Source: an uncultured Eubacteriales bacterium
Lineage (GTDB): Bacteria; Bacillota; Clostridia; Oscillospirales; Oscillospiraceae
Direction: 5' to 3'
NCBI GenBank assembly: GCA_902477055.1
Contig: CABSFY010000022.1
Span: 1-24,890, forward strand
DNA: 24,890 nt
The notes below the pieces were generated by a model. It saw only the letters and a program-made list of their open reading frames with translations. It did not search any database and was not told the origin of the DNA. The position numbers were made by a program, and so were the translations under genes. Positions 7,780-14,243 of the stretch are shown in pieces. Each line of letters begins with the position of its first letter. Position 1 is the stretch's first letter.

Positions 7780-7815
7780 AAAAATCCCGGCAGGAACCTC
7801 CTGCCGGGATTTTTT
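7780..7815. terminator. Bidirectional intrinsic terminator between deoC and the P-type ATPase
   Basis: A perfect 15-bp stem (7780-7794 with 7800-7814) closes a five-base loop. It is flanked by A5 on the left and T5 on the right, so it can terminate transcripts from both sides. It lies nine bases after the deoC stop and just beyond the ATPase stop at 7819. Confidence 0.92.
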
Positions 7816-7818
7816 GTG

Positions 7819-10254
7819 TTATTTTCTGCGCCGGACGCGGCGGTGAGGGAGGTGCTTGTCGCGGCGGGCCATGCCGTTGTCGAAAAACAGCAGGAAAATG
7901 CGCATGACCGTCGGGCAGGCAAGGAGCAGCAGCGCCAAAATCAGCCCGGATTGCAGCGAAAGCCGCGACAGCTCGAAGAACCCCGGAAGCAGCAGCAGCG
8001 CAATCAGCATGGCGGCCAGCATCGTGGAAAACACGGCGATGCGGAGCTTCGTAAACGGGACGGAAACGTGATACAGCGTCACAAAGCCGACCGTCGCGAC
8101 GACCCAGACGGCGATGGTGTTCAGCTCGGCATCGGTCAGCTGGAACACGCGGACAAACAGGCCTGCGATGGTCACAAGAACGATGTTCGTCAGGCCGCCG
8201 GGCATGGCGCGGCGGACCACATTGCGCAGGAAGCGGCCCTCAACGCGGTCGTAGTTCGGCTCCAGCGCGAGGAAGAAGGACGGTATGCCGATGGTCAGAC
8301 CGCCGATAAGCGAAAGCTGAATGGCCTGTAACGGGTACGGCATATCGAGGAAAAATAGCAGCAGCGTCATGACGAAGGAGAAGATGTTCTTGACCAGAAA
8401 CAGCGACGCGGCGCGTTGGATGTTATTGATGACGCGGCGGCCCTCCGCAACGATGTGCGGCATTGCGCCGAACTGGGAATCGAGCAGGACGATCTGCGCG
8501 ACCTGCGCCGCCGCCTGACTGCCGGAGGCCATCGCGATACCGCAGTTTGCGTCCTTCAGGGCCAGCACATCGTTCACACCGTCGCCGGTCATGGCGACGG
8601 TATGGCCCTGCGCCTGCAAGGCGCGGACGAGGCGGCGCTTCTGGTCCGGCGTGACGCGGCCGAACACCGTGTATTTCTTTACGGCGTCGGCAAAGTCGCG
8701 GTCGGTGACGAGCGTGGAGGTATCGATATAGCGCTCGGCGTTTTCAATCCCGGCGCTGCGGGCGACCTCGCTGACGGTGATGGGGTTATCGCCGGAGATG
8801 ACGCGGACGGACACACCCTGCGAGGCAAAGTAACGGAAGGTGTCCTTCGCATCGGGGCGCAGAAGGTTATTGAGGAAGATCAGCGCGATGGGTGCGACGC
8901 GGGCAGAGTCCAGCGTGGGCGAAAGCTCCTGCTCATAGGCGGCCAGCAGCAGCACGCGGCAGCCGCGCTCGGACCACGGCTCGGCGCTGGAGCGCACGGT
9001 GTCGTAGCGGTCGCCCAGAACGAACTCCGGCGCGCCGACGATATAGCGGCCGTACTCGCCGAAGTCGGCGGCGGACCACTTGGACGAGGAGGAGAAGGGG
9101 ATGCGCTTTACCGCCCGCCAAAGGCTCTGCTCGGAGAACTGCGCAGCCATGGCCTTGGCCGTTTCGTTGTCCGGCTCCTCGCCGGAGTAGAACGCGGCGA
9201 GGATTTTTTCGATCGCGTCGTAGTCAAAGCGCTGCGTGTCGAGCGGGAAGATGTCGGAAACCTCCATCTTCGGCTCGGTGATCGTGCCGGTTTTATCCAC
9301 GCACAGGACATCAACGTGTGCCAGCGTTTCAATGCAGTTCATGTCCTGCATCAGCACGCGGCTTTTCGTCAGCTTCAGACAGCTCACCGCGATGGCCACG
9401 CTCGTCAACAGGTATAGGCCCTCCGGAATCATGCCGATCAGGGCGGCGACGGTGTACTGAATGGATTCCTTGAGCGGCAGACCCTGAAAAACATTCAGAT
9501 GGTGCCGCAAAAACAGGAAAATGCCCATCGGAACCAGCGCGATGCCGACGACGGTAATCAGGCGCGTCAGCGAGAGCATCATTTCGGATTTTGTGGATTT
9601 GACGTTGCGCTTTGCCTCGGCGGCAAGCTGCGCGGCATAGCTCTCCGCGCCGACATGGGTGAGCTGCGCACGGCAGCGGCCGGAAATGACAAAGCTGCCC
9701 GATTTCAGTTCGTCGCCGGGACGCTTGATGATGGCGTCGGCCTCGCCGGTCAGCAGCGATTCGTTGACCTGCATCTCGCCCGTGCGGACCATGGCGTCGG
9801 CGCAGATCTGGTCGCCGGCGGAAAACTCGACGATATCGTCGCGCACGAGCTGATCGGTGCGGACGGGGACTCGCTGACCGCTGCGGATGGCCCGCACCGT
9901 GCCGGCCGAGACGAGCGTCAGCTTATCGACTGCTCGCTTGGCGCGAATTTCCTGAAAAATGCCGATGATCGTGTTGGCAAAGGCAATAATCAGGAACGTC
10001 ATGTTCTTGAACGAGCCGACGATCGCAAGCGCGACCGCAAGAACGATAAAAATCAGGTTAAAGAAGGTGAAAACGTTCTCTTTTACGATCTGACGTTCGG
10101 ATTTTGTGTTGGATTTCGGGGAAATATTGCGTTGCCCGCCCTTTTGCCGGACGGAAACCTCCGACGCGGACAGACCCTCCTCCGGCGCGGCATTGACGAC
10201 GGGAATATTCCGCTTTCGTTCACCGGAGGGCGCTTGTGGTGCTTTCTTTTTCAT
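7819..10254 (-). CDS. P-type cation-transporting ATPase, CtpE-like
   Basis: An 811-residue membrane ATPase of the HAD/P-type family. Visible landmarks are the actuator TGE (169-171), the PEG motif in the fourth membrane helix (277-279, IGMIPEGLYLLTSVAIAVS), the phosphorylated aspartate D320 in DKTGTIT, and the hinge GDGVND (557-562). Pairs of hydrophobic segments flank the actuator domain and six more follow the hinge. The N-terminal GLSASEVSVRQKGGQRN and NVFTFFNLIFI stretches, together with the absence of N-terminal metal-binding CxxC domains, resemble the CtpE group, whose mycobacterial member exports or imports calcium. Ion specificity here is therefore inferred as Ca2+ (or another divalent cation) and not proven. 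The ribosome site (CGGAG) is weak; the gene is alone, convergent with deoC and divergent from rplS. Confidence 0.9.
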   Translation of the reverse strand: MKKKAPQAPSGERKRNIPVVNAAPEEGLSASEVSVRQKGGQRNISPKSNTKSERQIVKENVFTFFNLIFIVLAVALAIVGSFKNMTFLIIAFANTIIGIFQEIRAKRAVDKLTLVSAGTVRAIRSGQRVPVRTDQLVRDDIVEFSAGDQICADAMVRTGEMQVNESLLTGEADAIIKRPGDELKSGSFVISGRCRAQLTHVGAESYAAQLAAEAKRNVKSTKSEMMLSLTRLITVVGIALVPMGIFLFLRHHLNVFQGLPLKESIQYTVAALIGMIPEGLYLLTSVAIAVSCLKLTKSRVLMQDMNCIETLAHVDVLCVDKTGTITEPKMEVSDIFPLDTQRFDYDAIEKILAAFYSGEEPDNETAKAMAAQFSEQSLWRAVKRIPFSSSSKWSAADFGEYGRYIVGAPEFVLGDRYDTVRSSAEPWSERGCRVLLLAAYEQELSPTLDSARVAPIALIFLNNLLRPDAKDTFRYFASQGVSVRVISGDNPITVSEVARSAGIENAERYIDTSTLVTDRDFADAVKKYTVFGRVTPDQKRRLVRALQAQGHTVAMTGDGVNDVLALKDANCGIAMASGSQAAAQVAQIVLLDSQFGAMPHIVAEGRRVINNIQRAASLFLVKNIFSFVMTLLLFFLDMPYPLQAIQLSLIGGLTIGIPSFFLALEPNYDRVEGRFLRNVVRRAMPGGLTNIVLVTIAGLFVRVFQLTDAELNTIAVWVVATVGFVTLYHVSVPFTKLRIAVFSTMLAAMLIALLLLPGFFELSRLSLQSGLILALLLLACPTVMRIFLLFFDNGMARRDKHLPHRRVRRRK

Positions 10255-10286
10255 ACGAAACGCTCCGTTTTCGATTTCTCATGGGC

Positions 10287-10295
10287 ATTATAGCA
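10287..10295 (-). promoter_or_regulatory. Extended -10 promoter of the P-type ATPase
   Basis: Minus strand TGCTATAAT (10295-10287) is an extended -10 element with a perfect TATAAT, 32 nt before the start codon. No good -35 hexamer is seen, which fits the extended type. Confidence 0.55.
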
Positions 10296-10379
10296 CACGC
10301 GGCAGGAAAAAACACTATCGAATCGGCAAAATATTGTAAAATATCTGGAAATTCGCAGGAAAAAACCGCAAATTCAGGC

Positions 10380-10408
10380 TTGATTTTTGCAGCGGAATGT
10401 GATAGAAT
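10380..10408 (+). promoter_or_regulatory. Promoter of rplS
   Basis: TTGATT (10380-10385) is separated by 17 nt from TAGAAT (10403-10408), which also carries the TG extension. The same 12-nt core around the -10 box recurs at 14167-14178 before the first SLH gene. Confidence 0.72.
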
Positions 10409-10411
10409 ATC

Positions 10412-10478
10412 CGGGTCTGCAAAATGGGTGGTCCTCTGCGCGGCGCGGTCATCGCCGGCATGAACGCCTAATAAACAA
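10412..10478 (+). promoter_or_regulatory. Possible ribosomal protein L19 leader
   Basis: About 70 nt between the promoter and the ribosome site contain GC-rich self-complementary stretches (the GCGCGGCGCGG / GCCGG region) and no reading frame that makes sense. Firmicutes rplS genes often have a structured autoregulatory L19 leader; identification here rests on position and general base pattern only. Confidence 0.38.
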
Positions 10479-10491
10479 GGAGGACACAGCT

Positions 10492-10833
10492 ATGGATCTG
10501 ATGAAGGCTCTGACCAGCCAGTACATGAAGGAAGAGCTGCCGCAGATGAATGTCGGCGACACCGTTCGTGTTCATGTAAAGATTAAGGAAGGCGCTCGTG
10601 AAAGAGTGCAGGCGTTTGAGGGAACCATCATTGCCCGCAAGCATGGCGGCATTGAGGAATCCGTCACCGTTCGCCGCCTGAGCTACGGCGTTGGCTGCGA
10701 GAAGGTTTTCCCCGTGCATTCGCCCAACATCGTGAAGGTCGAAACCGTTCGCCGCGGCAAGGTTCGCCGTGCGAAGCTGTACTACCTGCGCGACCGTCTC
10801 GGCAAGGCTGCCAAGGTCAAGGAAAGAGTTTAA
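10492..10833 (+). CDS. rplS: 50S ribosomal protein L19
   Basis: Large-subunit protein at the 30S-50S interface. The 113 residues match the family from MDLMKALTSQYMKEELPQMNVGDTV through QAFEGTIIARKHGG to RRAKLYYLRDRLGKAAKVKE. The start at 10492 is fixed by AAGGAGG nine bases upstream; the open frame extends farther upstream to 10387 but that part lies over the promoter and leader. In many bacteria rplS is in an operon with trmD and rimM, but here it has its own promoter and terminator. Confidence 0.98.
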   Translation: MDLMKALTSQYMKEELPQMNVGDTVRVHVKIKEGARERVQAFEGTIIARKHGGIEESVTVRRLSYGVGCEKVFPVHSPNIVKVETVRRGKVRRAKLYYLRDRLGKAAKVKERV

Positions 10834-10844
10834 TCGAAACAATT

Positions 10845-10882
10845 CCCCGTGCATCGTTCCGGTGCGCGGGGCTTGTTTTTTT
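10845..10882 (+). terminator. Intrinsic terminator of rplS
   Basis: A nine-bp stem (10845-10853 with 10863-10871, one G-U pair) with a nine-base loop is followed by a T-rich tract from 10873. It begins 12 nt after the rplS stop. Confidence 0.85.
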
Positions 10883-10883
10883 G

Positions 10884-10912
10884 TTGCTTTTTTTCGGCGA
10901 ATCGAGTATACT
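10884..10912 (+). promoter_or_regulatory. Promoter of dnaX
   Basis: TTGCTT (10884-10889) lies 17 nt before TATACT (10907-10912). The transcript would have a short leader with GGAGG (10923-10927) eight bases before the dnaX ATG. Confidence 0.7.
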
Positions 10913-10935
10913 AAAAACCATCGGAGGTGAACGGA

Positions 10936-12549
10936 ATGTACCAGGCGCTTTATCGGAAATACCGGCCGCAGACGTTTGACGACGTTGTGGGGCAGCAGGG
11001 CGTGACGCAGACGCTCAAAAATCAGATTCTGAACCGGCGGCTGAGCCATGCCTACCTGTTCACCGGAACGCGCGGGACGGGCAAAACCTCCTGCGCTAAA
11101 ATCCTCGCCAAGGCCGTCAACTGCGAAAACCCGATCGACGGCAACCCATGCAATTGCTGCCCCGCGTGTAAAAGCATCGACAGCGGTGCGTGCATGGACG
11201 TGCTGGAGATCGACGCGGCATCGAACAACGGCGTTGATAACGTCCGCTCCCTGCGCGACGACGCGATCTATACGCCGAGCGAGGTCAAGATGCGGGTGTA
11301 TATCATCGACGAGGTGCATATGCTGTCCATCAGCGCGTTTAATGCGCTGTTAAAAATCATCGAGGAGCCGCCGGAGCATTTGCTGTTCATTCTGGCGACA
11401 ACCGAGCTGCATAAGGTCCCGGCGACCATTCTCTCGCGCTGCCAGCGCTTTTCCTTCCGGCGGCTGCTGCCGGAGGACATCGTGGACCGGCTGAACTATA
11501 TCGCCTACCGGGAGCACATCGAGCTGGAGCCGGACGGCGCGGCGTTTTTGGCCCGGCTGGCCGACGGCGGGATGCGCGATGCGGTGAGCCTTTTGGACCA
11601 GTGCGCCTCAGCGGTCAACGGCGCGGTCACGACGGAGGAAATCTGCCGCGTGCTGGGCTTCACGGCGGCGCGGAAAACGGCCGAGCTGATGCAGGCAATC
11701 GGGCAGCACAACGCGCCCGCCGCGCTGACGATCTTCAACGAGCAGTACGCCGAGGGAAAGGATCTTGCCGCTATGCTCGACGAGCTGTGCGCCGTGGCGC
11801 GCGACCTTTTGATCCTTCGCACGGCGCCGAAGGGCGGCGTGAATTTAATTTCCGGCATCTGCACGGAGCAGGAGCTAAAGACGCTGCTGCCGCTGTTCGG
11901 CGCGGGCGAGCTGCTGCGCATTACGTCGATTTTACGCGATGCGGCAGCGGGCTTTAACACCAGCGCCAACCGGCGCATCGACGCGGAGCTGGCGCTGCTG
12001 CGCCTGTGCGAAACGGAGGCGAAGCTCGATGCGCAGTCGCTGAATGCGCGCATCAGCCGTTTGGAAAACAAGCTGGCTGCCGGCTTTGTTCCGGCTGCCG
12101 TCCCGGCGCAGGAGGCTGCCCCGGCCTCGGACGAGGCTCCGCCGTGGGACGATGCGGACGCGCCGCCCCTGCCGGAGGAGCCGCCCGTTGTGCCGCAGGA
12201 GGCGGTGCCGCAGTCGGATGCACCGGACGGATTCTGGCAGAGTCTGGTCGAGCGGCTGCATCAGACGCTCAAGCGCTCTGTCGGCTGCCTGTTTGCGGCG
12301 GGGGAGGACTCGCCGGTGCGCGGACAGGTGCGCGGCGACCGGCTGCTGCTCGACTGCCGGACTCCGCTGTCCAAGCAACTGGTGAACTCGCCGGAGGTCC
12401 TGCAAACGATTGGTGAGAGTGCCTCGGCCCTGCTGGGCCGCAGAATCACCGCCTGCATTACCGAACAGGAAAAGCAGAGGGAAAACCCAAATTTTGACCG
12501 GCTCATGGGCTTTGCCAAGGAGCATCCGGATATCGTGGAGCTGAAATGA
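10936..12549 (+). CDS. dnaX: DNA polymerase III subunit gamma/tau
   Basis: Clamp-loader ATPase subunit that loads the beta clamp and organises the replisome. The N-terminal AAA+ domain has Walker A at 44-51 (GTRGTGKT), a zinc module formed by C63, C72, C75 and C78, Walker B DEVH at 125-128, and the sensor SRCQRF. Domain III follows to about residue 370, then a Pro/Ala/Glu-rich linker (about 380-420) and a C-terminal tau-like domain. The start at 10936 is chosen over an in-frame GTG at 10927 because the latter lies in the ribosome site, and MYQALYRKYRPQTFDD is the standard N-terminus. I saw no A-rich slippery heptamer that would yield a separate gamma form. The 537 residues are typical of Firmicutes. 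Confidence 0.97.
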   Translation: MYQALYRKYRPQTFDDVVGQQGVTQTLKNQILNRRLSHAYLFTGTRGTGKTSCAKILAKAVNCENPIDGNPCNCCPACKSIDSGACMDVLEIDAASNNGVDNVRSLRDDAIYTPSEVKMRVYIIDEVHMLSISAFNALLKIIEEPPEHLLFILATTELHKVPATILSRCQRFSFRRLLPEDIVDRLNYIAYREHIELEPDGAAFLARLADGGMRDAVSLLDQCASAVNGAVTTEEICRVLGFTAARKTAELMQAIGQHNAPAALTIFNEQYAEGKDLAAMLDELCAVARDLLILRTAPKGGVNLISGICTEQELKTLLPLFGAGELLRITSILRDAAAGFNTSANRRIDAELALLRLCETEAKLDAQSLNARISRLENKLAAGFVPAAVPAQEAAPASDEAPPWDDADAPPLPEEPPVVPQEAVPQSDAPDGFWQSLVERLHQTLKRSVGCLFAAGEDSPVRGQVRGDRLLLDCRTPLSKQLVNSPEVLQTIGESASALLGRRITACITEQEKQRENPNFDRLMGFAKEHPDIVELK

Positions 12550-12582
12550 CCTTCGCATAGGGGCCGATGCCCACGGCGTACT

Positions 12583-12715
12583 ATCGAATTTCATTCGTAG
12601 GGCGGGCTGCCCTCAGCCCGCCGCTGCTAGCAGTGTCGAGTTAGTGAATAGTGAATAATATAAATAGGTGTGCCTGACGGCACGGATTAAAATTTCGCGC
12701 CGGAGGCGCGAAAAC
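12583..12715. repeat. Composite intergenic repeat, copy 1 (hairpin modules)
   Basis: Starting with ATCGAATTTCATTCGTAGGG, this stretch holds in order a hairpin 12601-12608/12615-12622, the palindrome CTGCTAGCAG (12624-12633), a GTGCC/GGCAC hairpin (12670-12683) and a TTCGCGCC/GGCGCGAA hairpin with a three-base loop (12694-12712). The same order of modules recurs at 19362-19470. It lies between dnaX and ybaB and contains no gene. Confidence 0.75.
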
Positions 12716-12841
12716 AATCCTTCAGTCATGGCCAGAGGCCATGACAGCTTCCCTTACACAGGGAAGCCCTTAGTTGGCACGCAGGCGAAAGGCTCCCTTG
12801 TGTAAAGGAAGCTGGCACGGCGAAGCCGTGACTGAGGGATT
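12716..12841. repeat. 126-bp MITE-like element with ~50-bp terminal inverted repeats
   Basis: The left end (AATCCTTCAGTCA...) and the reverse complement of the right end (AATCCCTCAGTCA...) match over about 50 positions, including AGCTTCC and TTTACACA blocks. Each arm also holds its own short hairpin: 12725-12733/12737-12745 on the left and CACGGC-gaa-GCCGTG on the right. There is no coding capacity. The layout fits a non-autonomous miniature element or an intergenic repeat family; no target-site duplication is evident because composite repeats abut it. Confidence 0.72.
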
Positions 12842-12968
12842 GCGTTCTTGCGCTTTGCGCAAGGACAGCGGGCTTTGCCCGCAATTGCTGGAGCCTTCGG
12901 CTTTGGCGCGAGGGCATACATTACAATAATAACAATAAAACAATACAACAACGTAAGGAGAACGAACG
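12842..12968. other. Short-hairpin tract and leader before ybaB
   Basis: Three small hairpins with three-base loops follow one another: CTTGCGC-ttt-GCGCAAG (12847-12863), GCGGGC-ttt-GCCCGC (12868-12882) and AGCC-ttc-GGCT (12892-12902). An A-rich stretch then leads to AAGGAG (12956-12961) before the ybaB start. I found no convincing -35/-10 pair here. Confidence 0.6.
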
Positions 12969-13322
12969 ATGGCAAAAGGCGGATATCGCGGCGGTATGGG
13001 CGGCGGGATGAACATGAACATGATCAAGCAGGCCCAGAAGATGCAGCAGGATATGCTGAAAATGCAGGAGGAAATGGAAGCTAAGGAGTACGAGGCGACC
13101 GTTGGCGGCGGGGTCGTAAAGGCGAGCGTCAACGGCAAGCACGAGGTTATCAGCCTGACCATCGCGCCCGAAGCGGTCGATCCGGAGGATGTGGAAATGC
13201 TGCAGGATATGATCGTCGGCGCGGTCAACGAGGCGATGCGCAAGGCCGAGGCCGAGGCGGCGCAGAATATGTCGAAGCTGACCGGCGGGCTGAACCTCGG
13301 CGGTCTGGGCGGCCTGTTCTGA
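12969..13322 (+). CDS. ebfC: YbaB/EbfC family nucleoid-associated protein
   Basis: Small DNA-binding dimer (117 residues) thought to act on nucleoid organisation and to work near RecR. The N-terminus is rich in Gly and Met (GGYRGGMGGGMNMNMIKQAQKMQQDM), followed by the conserved EYEATVGGGVVKASVNGKHEVISLTI core and a C-terminal helix ending in a Gly-rich tail. AAGGAG precedes the ATG. Its stop shares a base with the recR start (TGATG at 13320-13324), so the two are translationally coupled. Gene order dnaX-ybaB-recR is one of the most conserved in bacteria. Confidence 0.96.
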   Translation: MAKGGYRGGMGGGMNMNMIKQAQKMQQDMLKMQEEMEAKEYEATVGGGVVKASVNGKHEVISLTIAPEAVDPEDVEMLQDMIVGAVNEAMRKAEAEAAQNMSKLTGGLNLGGLGGLF

Positions 13323-13921
13323 TGCGGTATTTTCCTGCCGCATTGGAGCGGCTGACGGAGCAGTTTGCAAAGCTCCCCGGCATCGGCGGCAAGACCGCAC
13401 AGCGCTTGGCCTTTCATCTGCTGAGTCTGCCGGAGGAGGAGGTTGCGGAGTTCGCTTCCGTGCTGGCCGAGGCGAAAAAGTCGGTGCATTTCTGTCCGGT
13501 GTGTCAGAATCTGACGGACCGCGACATCTGCCCGATCTGCGACGACGAGAGCCGGGACCACGGCGTGATCTGCGTGGTCGCCGACCCGAAGGACGTGATT
13601 GCAATGGAGCGGGCGCGGGAATTTTCGGGCGTTTACCATGTGCTGCACGGTGTCATCTCACCGCTGAATCACATCGGCCCGGACGACATCCGTATCCGCG
13701 AGCTGCTCAGCCGGGTGGGCAAGGGCGATGTGCGCGAGGTCATCATGGCCACGAATCCCGACACCGAGGGCGAGGCGACGGCGATGTACATCTCGCGCCT
13801 GCTGCGGCCGATGGAGGTGCGCGTCACGCGGCTGGCCTACGGCATCCCGGTCGGCAGTCAGCTCGAATACGCCGACGAGGTGACGCTCCTGCGCGCGCTG
13901 GAGGGCCGCCGGGATATCTAA
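13322..13921 (+). CDS. recR: Recombination mediator protein RecR
   Basis: Ring-forming DNA-binding protein that, with RecO and RecF, loads RecA on gapped DNA. The 199 residues begin with the helix-hairpin-helix region (LPGIGGKTAQRLAFHLL), followed by a C4 zinc finger (C58, C61, C70, C73), a Toprim domain from about 81 (VICVVADPKDV, NPDTEGEATAMYI) and the C-terminal LAYGIPVGSQLEYADEVTLLRALEGRR signature. It overlaps ybaB by one base and is followed by a hairpin terminator. Confidence 0.97.
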   Translation: MRYFPAALERLTEQFAKLPGIGGKTAQRLAFHLLSLPEEEVAEFASVLAEAKKSVHFCPVCQNLTDRDICPICDDESRDHGVICVVADPKDVIAMERAREFSGVYHVLHGVISPLNHIGPDDIRIRELLSRVGKGDVREVIMATNPDTEGEATAMYISRLLRPMEVRVTRLAYGIPVGSQLEYADEVTLLRALEGRRDI

Positions 13922-13951
13922 ACTTTAGAATAGGAAGAATCGGATATTTTT

Positions 13952-13996
13952 GTCCCCCGCAAGACGGAGTTCGTCCGTCCTGCGGGGGACTTTTGC
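13952..13996 (+). terminator. Terminator-like hairpin after recR
   Basis: A long stem pairs GTCCCCCGCA plus GACGGA (13952-13968) with TCCGTC plus TGCGGGGGAC (13974-13990), interrupted by one mismatch and closed by a short loop. It is followed by TTTT and a T-rich stretch. Confidence 0.78.
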
Positions 13997-14243
13997 TGCT
14001 TTTGCGCATATAGACCGATACCTGACATGGGGGATACGTATCGCGCTACTACGCATAAATAAACGTTATAGACCTGTGAATCCGCTGCTTTGTAAAAATT
14101 TCCAAATCGAATGGAGCAAATTTAAGAAAATATATACAAAATAATTTTACACAGTAAAGTAAAAAAGTGATAGAATATGAAGTATAGTCAGAGGTATCGT
14201 TACAAGCAATACCTATGGGAATTCATATAAGGGAGCGATGAGA
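13995..14243 (+). other. AT-rich upstream region of the first SLH gene
   Basis: About 250 nt of markedly AT-rich DNA, unlike the GC-rich surroundings, with no gene. It holds a ten-base palindrome GATACGTATC (14033-14042), the promoter at 14146-14176, and a leader hairpin pairing AGGTAT (14192-14197) with ATACCT (14209-14214). Confidence 0.6.
14147..14176 (+). promoter_or_regulatory. Promoter of the first SLH surface protein gene
   Basis: Extended -10 TGATAGAAT (14168-14176) with a -35-like TTACAC (14147-14152) at 18 nt. The site lies about 65 nt before the chosen start codon. Confidence 0.62.

Noticed and set aside
10387..10491. A 35-residue N-terminal extension of ribosomal protein L19
   Set aside because: It would start inside the promoter; AAGGAGG and the conserved N-terminus place the start at 10492.
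12716..12910. A possible CRISPR array, because of repeated short palindromes
   Set aside because: Repeat units are not identical, spacing is irregular, orientation varies and no cas gene is near.
13995..14243. A cyclic-di-GMP or other riboswitch before the first SLH gene
   Set aside because: None of the conserved core motifs I know for these riboswitches is visible; only a simple six-bp leader hairpin is present.
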